This document shows, one piece after another, positions 46,465-54,818 of a stretch of 64,000 nt of DNA. The notes under the pieces were generated by a model. It saw only the letters and a list, made by a program, of their open reading frames with translations, was not told where the DNA came from and did not search any database. The stretch lies in contig NZ_JAERMS010000001.1 in NCBI RefSeq assembly GCF_017426725.1, positions 62,001-126,000 on the forward strand, given 5' to 3'. The first letter of the stretch is position 1. Each line of letters begins with the position of its first letter. Source of the DNA: Prevotella illustrans (GTDB taxonomy: Bacteria > Bacteroidota > Bacteroidia > Bacteroidales > Bacteroidaceae). The position numbers and the translations under genes are program-made.

Positions 46465-48072
46465 ATGAAACGTTTTCTTTTTCCTTCCTTACTGGTGATA
46501 TTGCTGGTTTCGTGTTCGCTCAATGAGCATCCGAAAGACCAGATTCCCGAAGAACAAGCCTACACCACGGCCCGACAATTATATCAGAACACCGTGGCGA
46601 CACTCTATAATTATATAGGTGGCGACGCCGACGGTCAGGGACTGCAGGGTACTTGCCGTGGAGTCTACGACCTGAATACCTTTGGTAGCGACGAGGCCAT
46701 GCTGCCCACGCGTGGCGGCGACTGGTATGATGGCGGCCTCTGGCAAGCTATGTACAAACATTCGTGGGCTCCCGGCCACGACCTTTGCAAGAACGCGTGG
46801 CTCTATCTCTACAAGGTCATCACGCTCTGCAACCGTTCGCTCGAAACATTGCAGGCCCACGGCAACCTTGTCGACGCGGCCACGCTACGCGGTTATCAGG
46901 CAGAGGTGCGTGCCTGTCGTGCGATGTACTACTGGTATCTGATGGATCTCTTCGGCAACGTGCCGCTTATCACGTCATCAGACGTGTCGATGAGTCAGGT
47001 GACGCAGGAAAAACGCAGTATTACCTTTGCCTTCATCGTCAAGGAATTGCAGACCGTACTGCCCGATTTGGCCGACGAGAACAGCGTGAAATCGGGCTAT
47101 TACTATGGTCGGGTGACGCGTCCTGTGGCCTGTTTTATACTGGCTAAGCTCATGCTTAATGCCGAAGTGTACGGCGATGATGACTGGACCGACGGGCAAC
47201 GACCCGACGGCAGCCGGATGAAGTTCAGCGTCGACGGACAAACGATGAACGCCTGGCAGGCAACCGTGTACTATTGCGACAAGCTCGATGCCTCCTTCGC
47301 GCTCATGCCTAATTATCGTGACAATTTCTTGGTGCACAACGAGACGTCAACGGAAAACATCTTCGTCATTCCCATGGACAAAAACTTCTATCGTCAGCAA
47401 CAACAGAACCTCTTCCGATCGTACCATTATCGCCACGCGGCAGCCTATGGCTTCACCGGCGAGAACGGATCGTGCGCCACGCGCAAGGCTTTGGAGGTGT
47501 TTGGATATGCCACTAAGGCAGAGGATCCACGCTTCGGGGAAAACTATTTTGCCGGTCCGGTGGTCGATCTCAATGGCAATGCCGTGGCGGATCGTGGCGG
47601 AAAGCAGCTCGTTTACTATCCCACAGCCGTCGAAATGAATCTGAGCGGCAGCCCGTATGTAGAAACGGCAGGGGCCAGAATGCGTAAGTATGAGGTTGAC
47701 AAGAATGCTCTGAAGGACGGAAAACTGATGGACAACGACATCGTTTTGTTCCGTCTGGCCGACGCTTTGCTCATGCGGGCTGAGGCAAAAGTAAGGATGG
47801 GGCAGTCGGGGCAGTCGGATTTCGACCGTGTGCGCAGCCGTTCCACCGGCGCCCATCGTGAGGCAACGCTGTTGAATATCCTTGACGAGCGACTGTTGGA
47901 GCTGGCTTGGGAGGGCTGGCGCCGTCAGGATCTCATCCGGTTTGGTCTCTTCCGTTCGTTGTATGATGGCAACGATCGAGTGAAAGAGGACGACGGACAC
48001 ACCACCGTCTATCCCATACCGGCCGATGTCAGGGCGATGAATGTCAAACTCGTACAAAACAAGGGCTATTAA
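46465..48072 (+). CDS. SusD/RagB-family surface lipoprotein
   Basis: A 535-residue lipoprotein (lipobox LLVSC, Cys17 or so). SusD features: CSLNEHPKDQIPEEQAYTTARQLYQNTV at the start, YQAEVRACRAMYYWYLMDLFGNVPLI in the TPR region, and ADALLMRAEAKVRMG plus ERLLELAWEGWRRQDLIRFG near the C-terminus. It forms the outer lid of the upstream SusC transporter. The pair is followed by a promoter for the next gene. Confidence 0.95.
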   Translation: MKRFLFPSLLVILLVSCSLNEHPKDQIPEEQAYTTARQLYQNTVATLYNYIGGDADGQGLQGTCRGVYDLNTFGSDEAMLPTRGGDWYDGGLWQAMYKHSWAPGHDLCKNAWLYLYKVITLCNRSLETLQAHGNLVDAATLRGYQAEVRACRAMYYWYLMDLFGNVPLITSSDVSMSQVTQEKRSITFAFIVKELQTVLPDLADENSVKSGYYYGRVTRPVACFILAKLMLNAEVYGDDDWTDGQRPDGSRMKFSVDGQTMNAWQATVYYCDKLDASFALMPNYRDNFLVHNETSTENIFVIPMDKNFYRQQQQNLFRSYHYRHAAAYGFTGENGSCATRKALEVFGYATKAEDPRFGENYFAGPVVDLNGNAVADRGGKQLVYYPTAVEMNLSGSPYVETAGARMRKYEVDKNALKDGKLMDNDIVLFRLADALLMRAEAKVRMGQSGQSDFDRVRSRSTGAHREATLLNILDERLLELAWEGWRRQDLIRFGLFRSLYDGNDRVKEDDGHTTVYPIPADVRAMNVKLVQNKGY

Positions 48073-48123
48073 GCCTTCCTAAGTTTTTTGCATAATGCTG
48101 TTCTCGTTTCCAAATATATTACG

Positions 48124-48131
48124 TATCTTTG
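48124..48131 (+). promoter_or_regulatory. Promoter -7 element for the thioredoxin-fold lipoprotein
   Basis: TATCTTTG matches TAnnTTTG and lies 37 bp before the ATG at 48169, suggesting transcription separate from the SusCD genes. Confidence 0.5.
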
Positions 48132-48168
48132 CAGCATTACTGCAAAATTGAAATACATACGATAAACA

Positions 48169-49350
48169 ATGAAGATAAACAAAGCCTTTTATGGGGGCGC
48201 CATTCTCCTGATGGCGCTCTGCGCTACCTCCTGTAACAACAAGAATTTCCAAGTAAACGGAACGATTTCCGAAGCTAAGGACTCCATCCTTTATCTTGAA
48301 AACATGTCGCTGAATGGCCCTCAAGTGGTGGACTCCGTGAAGTTGGGCGAAGACGGTTCGTTTGCTTTCAGCGAGAAAAGCATTGCCGATAACCCTGAGT
48401 TTTATCGACTGAGAATCGCCAATCAGATTATTAACGTGAGCATCGATTCGACAGAAACCGTCACCTTTAAGGCTGCTTATCCTACGATGGCTATGAATTA
48501 TGAGGTGTCGGGATCGGACAACTGCGCCAAGATAAAGGAACTAACACTCTTGCAACAAGGCCTTCAGGCCAGGCTGAACGCCATTGCCAAGGATATCAAT
48601 CTGGGCGTTGACGCAGTAGAAAATAGCATAAATCAGGAACTGACAGCCTACAAGGACAACGTGAAACGTAACTATATCTTCAAGGAACCCATGAAGGCGT
48701 ATAGTTACTTTGCCCTGTTCCAGACCGTTGCTTTGGGCATGCAGCAGGCTCTTATCTTCAATCCGCGCAGCAATGAAGCCGACATCAAGGTCTACGCGGC
48801 AGTGGCAACGAGTTGGGATACCTATTATCCGAACGCCGAACGCGGTAAGAATCTCCACAACATTGCTATCGAAGGAATGAAGGATATGCGCATCGTGAAA
48901 GCACGTCAGCAGGAGCGATACATTGACGCCGAGAAGGTACAATCGGCCGGTATCATCGATATAGCCTTGCCCGACAATAAAGGTAACGTGCGCAAATTGT
49001 CGTCGCTGCGTGGTAAGGTGGTGTTGCTCGACTTCCATCTCTTCGCCGCCAATCATAGTATGGAACGTATTATGATGTTGCGCGACCTCTATAATAAGTA
49101 TCACGCGCAGGGATTGGAAATCTATCAGGTGTCGGTCGACCCCAATGAGCACTTCTGGAAGACACAGACTGCAGCCCTTCCATGGGTGAACGTGCGTGAC
49201 GAAAACGGTAGCGACAGCCAACTGATGCGCACATACAACATCCTTCAGATTCCTACTTATTTCCTGATAGACCGCAACAATACGCTTGTGAAGCGCGACG
49301 CGCAGGTGAAGGATATCGATGCCGACATCAAAGCGCTGTTGGCCCGATAA
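48169..49350 (+). CDS. DUF4369 / thioredoxin-fold lipoprotein without CxxC
   Basis: A 393-residue lipoprotein (lipobox CATSC, then NNKNFQVNGTI). Residues about 25-130 match the DUF4369 beta domain (SILYLENMSLNGPQVVDSVKL). A helical middle is followed by a thioredoxin/AhpC-like domain (about 265-393: GKVVLLDFHLFAANHSMERI ... GLEIYQVSVDPNE ... YNILQIPTYFLIDRNNTLV). The usual CxxC after the first strand is replaced by AANHS, so thiol oxidoreductase activity is unlikely. The cis-Pro strand (IPTYFL) is kept. It may be a binding or scaffold protein at the membrane. A terminator follows. Confidence 0.85.
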   Translation: MKINKAFYGGAILLMALCATSCNNKNFQVNGTISEAKDSILYLENMSLNGPQVVDSVKLGEDGSFAFSEKSIADNPEFYRLRIANQIINVSIDSTETVTFKAAYPTMAMNYEVSGSDNCAKIKELTLLQQGLQARLNAIAKDINLGVDAVENSINQELTAYKDNVKRNYIFKEPMKAYSYFALFQTVALGMQQALIFNPRSNEADIKVYAAVATSWDTYYPNAERGKNLHNIAIEGMKDMRIVKARQQERYIDAEKVQSAGIIDIALPDNKGNVRKLSSLRGKVVLLDFHLFAANHSMERIMMLRDLYNKYHAQGLEIYQVSVDPNEHFWKTQTAALPWVNVRDENGSDSQLMRTYNILQIPTYFLIDRNNTLVKRDAQVKDIDADIKALLAR

Positions 49351-49372
49351 GCAACGGCAGCCGAAAAGTATA

Positions 49373-49410
49373 ACCATGTATCGCCCGGAAGAGTGCGATG
49401 CATGGTTTTT
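49373..49410 (+). terminator. Intrinsic terminator after the thioredoxin-fold gene
   Basis: ACCATGTATCGC (49373-49384) pairs with GCGATGCATGGT (49395-49406), one G-U wobble, and runs into TTTTT. Confidence 0.88.
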
Positions 49411-49488
49411 CACATGAAAATTCAACCTTGTTTCCCCCTTCGGGAACAATCATTATCAATCCGCAATTATTACAATCCTAACTTAATC

Positions 49489-51018
49489 ATGAAGAAATTC
49501 TTTGTTTACATGGGCTTGTTCTTCAGCACAATCCTGCCCGTTATGGGCCAGGAGGTTGCGTTCAACTGGCCTTATCAAGTAAAAGACGGTACAATCGTTA
49601 CCGAAGTTCCTCAACGGCCGGCCGGCCAACAGTCTGCTTTGGGCCTCACGGCACCGAAGATGAAGACCGTAAGAGTGGCCTTTGTCGGCCTTGGCATGCG
49701 TGGCCCGGGTGCCGTTTTCCGCTGGACACACATCAATGGTACCGAAATTAAGGCTCTCTGCGACTACGAACGCGAGCGCGCCGAAGCCTGCAACAAATAC
49801 CTTCGCGACGCCAGCATGCCGGCAGCTGACATCTACAGCGGGGAAGAAGGCTACAAAAAGCTCTGCGAACGCAAGGATATCGACCTCGTTTACATTGCTA
49901 CCGACTGGCTCCACCATTTTGTTGTGGCCAAATATGCCTTAGAACAGGGCAAGCACGTGGCTATCGAAGTACCTTCGGCCATGAGTATGACCGAGATTTG
50001 GACACTCATCAACCTCTCCGAAAGCAAGCGTCTGCACTGCATGATGCTTGAAAACTGCTGCTACGACTTCTTTGAGCTCAACTCGCTCAACATGGCACAG
50101 CACGGCGTTTTCGGCGAAGTAATCTACGCTGCGGGTGCCTATCGTCACGACCTTTCTCCATTCTGGAAAGCCTATTGGAAAAAAGACGCCAGCGATAAGT
50201 TAGGCTGGCGCCTCGACTATAACCAGAAATTCCGTGGCGATGTGTACGCTACACACGGCCTCGGCCCCATCGCGCAGGCACTGGATATTCACCGTGGCGA
50301 CCGCATGACTACGCTTGTGGCCATGGATACCAAGTCGGTGAACGGCAAAAAGTGGGTTGAGCAGATGTCGGGTAAGCCATGCAAGGACTTTGCTAACGGC
50401 GATCACACCGTTACGATGATACGCACTGAGGAAGGTAAAATGATGGAAATCCACCACAATACGATGACTCCACAGCCTTATAGCCGTATGTATCAGTTGG
50501 TGGGAACAACGGGGTTTGCCAATAAATATCCTATAGAAGGCTATGCCTTGTCGGGCGAAGACATGAAGAAAGCCGGTGTGAAGCCGTCTGCCGACGACCT
50601 TTCTGGTCACAGCTTTATGAAGAATGTTGACCGCAAGGCGCTGGAAGCAAAGTATGAAAGCCCCATCATCAAGCGCTATGAGGCCAAAGCCAAAGAGGTA
50701 GGTGGCCACGGTGGTATGGACTTCATCATGGACAGCCGCCTGGTTTATTGTCTCCAGCATGGTCTTCCCCTTGACATGGACGTCTACGACCTGGCCGAAT
50801 GGTGCTGCTTGGCCGAACTCGGCAGTCTCTCCATGGACCACGGCTGCATGCCGGTGGCCGTGCCCGACTTCACCCGCGGCCAGTGGAACACCGTGAAAGG
50901 CTATCGCCACGCTTTCGCCACACCCGAAGAGGAGGCTGAAGTAGACAAGGCCAGTGCCGAATTCACCGCCAAACTGAAAGAGAAAGGCGCCAAATATTGG
51001 AAGAAAGTAAAGAAATAA
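49489..51018 (+). CDS. GH109-type Gfo/Idh/MocA glycosidase (alpha-N-acetylgalactosaminidase-like)
   Basis: A 509-residue exported protein. The ATG at 49489 starts a signal peptide (MKKFFVYMGLFFSTILPVMG); the longer frame from 49393 crosses the terminator and is rejected. The Rossmann NAD motif is VAFVGLGMRGPGAV. Then come LCERKDIDLVYIATDWLHH, HVAIEVPSAMS and CMMLENCCYDFFELNSLNMAQ, which closely follow GH109 enzymes of Bacteroides. Those cleave alpha-GalNAc using NAD as a catalytic cofactor. With the GH2 and GH3 genes it fits degradation of host or plant glycans. Some family relatives act on other sugars, so substrate is not certain. Confidence 0.85.
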   Translation: MKKFFVYMGLFFSTILPVMGQEVAFNWPYQVKDGTIVTEVPQRPAGQQSALGLTAPKMKTVRVAFVGLGMRGPGAVFRWTHINGTEIKALCDYERERAEACNKYLRDASMPAADIYSGEEGYKKLCERKDIDLVYIATDWLHHFVVAKYALEQGKHVAIEVPSAMSMTEIWTLINLSESKRLHCMMLENCCYDFFELNSLNMAQHGVFGEVIYAAGAYRHDLSPFWKAYWKKDASDKLGWRLDYNQKFRGDVYATHGLGPIAQALDIHRGDRMTTLVAMDTKSVNGKKWVEQMSGKPCKDFANGDHTVTMIRTEEGKMMEIHHNTMTPQPYSRMYQLVGTTGFANKYPIEGYALSGEDMKKAGVKPSADDLSGHSFMKNVDRKALEAKYESPIIKRYEAKAKEVGGHGGMDFIMDSRLVYCLQHGLPLDMDVYDLAEWCCLAELGSLSMDHGCMPVAVPDFTRGQWNTVKGYRHAFATPEEEAEVDKASAEFTAKLKEKGAKYWKKVKK

Positions 51019-51111
51019 GCGAATTGACGGGCTGACAAACAGACGAGTTGACAAGCTGTCGGCCCGACTCTCTTTCTTATTCATTTTCAAGCACATAGCC
51101 ATTGTATTTTA

Positions 51112-51177
51112 AAAGGGTAACTTTGATATCGCGAAAGCTATGCTTTTACACGATAAAAGCAGCCCTTTTACCTTGCA
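51112..51177. repeat. 22-bp period palindrome array, copy E (3 units)
   Basis: Units start at 51112, 51134 and 51156 with cores AAAGGGTAACTTT, AAAGCTATGCTTT and AAAGCAGCCCTTT, and 9-bp linkers GATATCGCG, TACACGATA and TACCTTGCA. Confidence 0.88.
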
Positions 51178-51297
51178 AGATATTTATTAAAGTGTATCTA
51201 ATTGAAAATAAAGAAGTTACCTTACTGATACAACTAAACTGGTAACGATTTAGAAACGAGCGAACTACTTGGCTCCGCTGTTTTCTGCCTAACAAAG

Positions 51298-51352
51298 AAC
51301 GCTTGTTATTCTGTTTGCAAAGATAATACTTTGCTGGCGAATAACAAGCGTT
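51298..51352. terminator. Compound hairpin at the element's left side
   Basis: AACGCTTGTTATTC (51298-51311) pairs perfectly with GAATAACAAGCGTT (51339-51352). Between them GCAAAG/CTTTGC forms a second hairpin. T-rich and A-rich flanks would allow termination of the leftward relaxase operon and of rightward read-through. Confidence 0.65.
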
Positions 51353-51412
51353 TTTAATGAGAAATTCTTCATTCTGCATTTTTGTAATGCTGTTTTTGTC
51401 ACTGTAATGGGA

Positions 51413-52426
51413 TTATAATCCTCGTCCTCGCTTCTTCTTTCTGTTGGCTTGGTTTCTGAGTTTACGCTGCCATGCTGCTTCGGTATAGTCATCGCCATGT
51501 GTGGATGGTGTAATCAAATCGCCCAATCCTTCCACCACTTCATCGGCTGCGCCAACAATGGCGTCTGCCACTGCACCAATGGGATTCTGTACTCGTGGAG
51601 TGTCATTGTCTCGTGAGATAGAGGAATGGCTTGGAGGAACAAGTTGATAGCCTGCAGCATGTAGTTCTTTCTTTTCGGTTGGTTCAAAGTTCTTCTGCAA
51701 GGAACGGTAGCCGAACTCCCTGCCTATCTCGGAAGCTTTGAAGGATTGTCCTGCGTATGAGAATTTCAAGCCATAGACATTACCTTGCTTGTTCTTCATG
51801 CGCTCTATGGCGATGCCGTTCTTATTCAGCTCATAGAGGAACATGGAGTGTCCCGTGATACCTGTACCTTTGTATTTTTCAAGCAAGGCATAGCAAATCT
51901 TCTGCACCTGCTGCTTCGTCTGCTCTCTCGTTGGACTGGCTTTTGTCTTTTGATATTTCTTCTCCGCCTTGACCTCCTTTGCGATGGTCAAGCCTTTCTC
52001 TCTGCTTATTTCCTCCGCCACCCTTGCAGCCCTGTTGCTTGCAAAAGTGGTATCATAAACCTCACCGTACAGACTGATGCGGTTGGCAATGATGTGAATA
52101 TGTCTGTTGTCGGTGTCCTTGTGCGTTACCGCCACCCATTGATGGTTGTCAAGTCCCATTTGCTTGGCAAACAGATGGGCTATCCTCATCAATTCGGAAA
52201 CAGGCAGCTTTTTCTCGTCCTGCGGTGCGATGCCTATTTCAATGCGGAGAAACTTGTTCCTGCAACGGCTGTTATGGTCGCTGACCACTTTCATTTCTTC
52301 ATAAATCGTCTTTGCCTCCCTGCTGCAAAGATTGTGAAAAGCAAGCCGATAACCGAGTTTGCCCTCTCTGAAAATATAGTCCAAAGCCGTGCTGCCGTGT
52401 GCTATCGCCTTACATTTTCCTATCAT
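51413..52426 (-). CDS. Relaxase / mobilization nuclease (MobA/VirD2-like, MOBP type)
   Basis: A 337-residue protein with the relaxase features in order: an N-terminal MIGKCKAIAHGSTALDYIF segment, and the metal-binding histidine motif HKDTDNRHIHIIANR (about residues 100-115, preceded by HQWVAVTH). A basic C-terminal tail (QRKLRNQANRKKKRGRGL) follows. It nicks one DNA strand at oriT and stays attached to its 5' end. The start overlaps the MobC stop by 17 bp, which fits translational coupling. The N-terminal catalytic residue is not certain from sequence; no Tyr occurs in the first ten residues, but Tyr17 is present (DYIF). Confidence 0.9.
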   Translation of the reverse strand: MIGKCKAIAHGSTALDYIFREGKLGYRLAFHNLCSREAKTIYEEMKVVSDHNSRCRNKFLRIEIGIAPQDEKKLPVSELMRIAHLFAKQMGLDNHQWVAVTHKDTDNRHIHIIANRISLYGEVYDTTFASNRAARVAEEISREKGLTIAKEVKAEKKYQKTKASPTREQTKQQVQKICYALLEKYKGTGITGHSMFLYELNKNGIAIERMKNKQGNVYGLKFSYAGQSFKASEIGREFGYRSLQKNFEPTEKKELHAAGYQLVPPSHSSISRDNDTPRVQNPIGAVADAIVGAADEVVEGLGDLITPSTHGDDYTEAAWQRKLRNQANRKKKRGRGL

Positions 52427-52841
52427 CTCTTGTCAGATTTAAGACCTTATATACCTCATCGTCCACACGAAAATGAGGGTCGTAAAATCGCTTAAATGCT
52501 TCCTTTGCACATAGGGAAAGGTTCTTTGTGATATGTAGCCAATCCTCGTCCTTGACCTTGATGAGGTTGGAAACCTGCCCGTAGAACCTTCCTGTATGCT
52601 GGAGTATGGCAATGGCTTCCCTCTCATTGTCGGTCATTTTTGGAACGGCTGTAACTTCTCCGTTAAGGAGTATCTCACGGCAGTAGTCGGAGAACTTCCG
52701 CCCCGTGATTTCCGCCCTTGATTTGATACGCTGCTTTTCCTCTAAAGTGCATCTTACCTTGATGAACTCCGTCTTGTTCATCTGCTGCTCTTCCTTATTC
52801 TGTTGCTGCCATCGGGCAGTCTTTCCTTTGTTTTTGTTCAT
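52410..52841 (-). CDS. mobC: MobC-type relaxosome accessory protein
   Basis: A 143-residue basic protein. The central KVRCTLEEKQRIKSRAEITGRKFSDYCREILL is a ribbon-helix-helix-like DNA-binding pattern of the MobC family, followed by AIAILQHTGRFYGQVSNLIK. MobC helps the relaxase melt and recognise oriT. The relaxase gene overlaps it downstream, and the candidate oriT lies immediately upstream (52842-53200). Confidence 0.88.
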   Translation of the reverse strand: MNKNKGKTARWQQQNKEEQQMNKTEFIKVRCTLEEKQRIKSRAEITGRKFSDYCREILLNGEVTAVPKMTDNEREAIAILQHTGRFYGQVSNLIKVKDEDWLHITKNLSLCAKEAFKRFYDPHFRVDDEVYKVLNLTRDDRKM

Positions 52842-53200
52842 ATAAGTTTCCTTGAAAGTTAATCATTATAGATGATTTGTTGTTGCTTAATTTCTGGACA
52901 CTGACCGATGAGAACAGAGTGATTACTGTCTAATCTCCCCGGTAACAGAATGAGGGGAGCAAGCGCAGTTTGTGGGTACAAACTGACGTCTTGCAATGCT
53001 ACCTAACAGACCGTTTACGCATAAAGCGTTTTGCCGTCCAAAAACGAATGCCGTGCATTCAGTATCTAACTGCGTTCGTGGTATTCCCACCGTTCAATGT
53101 ATTCAGCAAAAAACTGTTATCGGTACTATCCTAAAAACGGTCGAGGATTTTGAGTGAAAGAGAAGCTTTTTCTGAAAGCCTTCGACCTTTTTCTTGAGGT
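52842..53200. other. Candidate origin of transfer (oriT) region
   Basis: A gene-free 359 bp upstream of mobC. Two inverted repeats stand close together: CTCCCC (52935-52940) / GGGGAG (52954-52959), and a perfect 8-bp hairpin CAGTTTGT (52966-52973) - GGGT - ACAAACTG (52978-52985). Such structures beside mobC are typical of oriT. The nick site is not identified. Confidence 0.6.
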
Positions 53201-53662
53201 TCACAGTTTTCTCCATTTCTCTATATCCTCACCGTATTCCTCCAAATGGATGCGCACAAGGTTTTCGATAAAGCTTGACACGTTGGAACCCTTGTCACCC
53301 AACCTACGGACAATGAAGTCCGCACGTTCCTGTGTCTCCCTGCTCAGATAGACCGCCTTTCTCTCGCTTAGCTTTGTTGGAACAAGGAACGCCTGCTTGT
53401 ATGCTTCGAGTGTCTCTTTTCTCATCTTAGCACTGATGCGTCTTTGAACGGTTGCGTTCTCTGTATGCTGTGCAGACTCGGCTGGCGTGGCATGCTCTAT
53501 GGCATGCTCTGTTTCTTGTTGTTTTTGCTCTTGAATATTTTTCATTCCCCTTGCCCGAAATTCAGCGGCGGTTTGTTCATTTGAACTTTTAGCCGGGCTT
53601 ACGCCAAAAGTTTCTCCTATGAAACGATCTATTTCTTCTATGTTTCTTCTTTCCTTTTTCAT
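53201..53662 (-). CDS. DUF3408 protein of Bacteroidales mobile elements
   Basis: A 153-residue protein. The ATG at 53662 is preferred over a GTG one codon upstream. The N-terminal half is polar and low in order (Gln/Glu/Ala/His-rich). The C-terminal part has the DUF3408 pattern (AVYLSRETQERADFIVRRLGDKGSNVSSFIENLVRIHL), which resembles ribbon-helix-helix or ParB-associated proteins. The family is confined to conjugative and mobilizable elements of Bacteroidota. Its start is 4 bp after the toprim gene stop. Function is unknown, probably DNA binding. Confidence 0.85.
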   Translation of the reverse strand: MKKERRNIEEIDRFIGETFGVSPAKSSNEQTAAEFRARGMKNIQEQKQQETEHAIEHATPAESAQHTENATVQRRISAKMRKETLEAYKQAFLVPTKLSERKAVYLSRETQERADFIVRRLGDKGSNVSSFIENLVRIHLEEYGEDIEKWRKL

Positions 53663-53666
53663 CACT

Positions 53667-54635
53667 CTATCTTATTTTAAGTTTGACTTGTTTTATTTTG
53701 TTACTTGTATTTGGAGTTTTCTCCAACTTTTTCTGTGGCTCACGGACACGGCTGACGTGATAATCGTTAAGGTCTTTGAAGACCCTATAATACACAGCCA
53801 TATCTTCGACCTTAAAACCTGCGTTTACAAATTCCTGTACTGCTCTCTGCCCTGCATAGTCATTATCAAGAAAAGCACGAACAGAGGTTATATTCCTCTC
53901 GTTCAGGTAGTGAATACTTCTGGCCACATTGCTCACGGAGTTCATCACGAGGCATTGGTTGGAGATCTCCCCTTTCATTGAAAGAAAAGAGAGAAAGTCC
54001 ATAAAGCCCTCGAACAAACAGACAGGTTGTGCCTTGTCCTCAAATATCGGAGTGATGTCTTTCGGGGCAATCGTTCCTTTGAATATTTTGTTGTCCCGAA
54101 GTTCATAGCCTCCCGAAGAATTGGCAAAGCCGATGGCTTCATATCTTCTTCCCCTTACCTCGTAACTGATACATTTAAGAAAGGGTGTTGCCTTTTCCAA
54201 ATCAATGCAGCGTTCCTTTTTGAGGTACTCCTGCAAATGCGGTGGCAAGGTGTCTGATATGCTTGTCAGTCTCCTTGCTCCGCTTGCTGTTACATCCTTT
54301 CTTTGATTTGGACTGATAGATATTTCTCTCTTTGAAGAACTGTAGCTGTGCGCTGTATGCTCTAAAGCGTTCTGTCCCAAACGGCAGATGGCTTCCGAGA
54401 GCGTGCAGCCTTCCAAACACATATAAAGGTCGATGATGCTTCCACCCCTACCTTCGGCATAGTCTATCCAAAGGTTCTTTTCCCTGTCCACCTTGAAACT
54501 CGGATGAGTTTCCTCCCTGAACGGTGAGCGGTACATGGCATAGGCTGGTGTCCTGAGGACAGGCCTGATACCCTTCCTTTCGAGATAGTCCACGATGGAA
54601 TATCGCTTGATAGCTGATAAATCTTCTTCTTTCAT
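53667..54635 (-). CDS. Toprim / primase-like protein of a mobile element
   Basis: A 322-residue protein from the ATG at 54635; the frame is open to 54734, but the extra 33 residues are Lys/Ile-rich and unlikely to be coding. Residues about 1-85 match the CHC2 zinc-finger primase domain in shape (RYSIVDYLERKG, YAMYRSPFREETHPSFKV, EGRGGSIIDLYM), but the zinc Cys/His set is absent, as is common in these element proteins. The toprim domain follows: CLFEGFMDFLSFL with the acidic Glu, and VRAFLDNDYAGQRAVQEF with the Asp-x-Asp. It probably primes replication of the transferred strand. Confidence 0.88.
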   Translation of the reverse strand: MKEEDLSAIKRYSIVDYLERKGIRPVLRTPAYAMYRSPFREETHPSFKVDREKNLWIDYAEGRGGSIIDLYMCLEGCTLSEAICRLGQNALEHTAHSYSSSKREISISPNQRKDVTASGARRLTSISDTLPPHLQEYLKKERCIDLEKATPFLKCISYEVRGRRYEAIGFANSSGGYELRDNKIFKGTIAPKDITPIFEDKAQPVCLFEGFMDFLSFLSMKGEISNQCLVMNSVSNVARSIHYLNERNITSVRAFLDNDYAGQRAVQEFVNAGFKVEDMAVYYRVFKDLNDYHVSRVREPQKKLEKTPNTSNKIKQVKLKIR

Positions 54636-54818
54636 TGTGATATGTTTTAATTGAATTGATTGAATCTTTTTTATTTGAATGGTATTTGAAAGAATTGTCC
54701 TTTTCCAAAGTTTTTCCTTTCTAAACTTTTTCATCTTTCTTCTTACTACATACTATTTTGTGATAAGTGATTGATTATCAGTAATGCTTGATAGTGTAGG
54801 ACGATACTACACATTCTA

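Larger units (their letters stand above)
51019..51412. other. Intergenic junction between glycan region and mobile element
   Basis: About 394 bp holding array copy E (51112-51177), an inverted repeat GTTACC (51216-51221) / GGTAAC (51241-51246), and the compound hairpin at 51298-51352. The left end of the mobilizable element probably lies here. No gene is seen. Confidence 0.55.

Noticed and set aside
49393-49488. N-terminal extension of the GH109-type gene
   Set aside because: It overlaps a strong intrinsic terminator; the ATG at 49489 begins a proper signal peptide.
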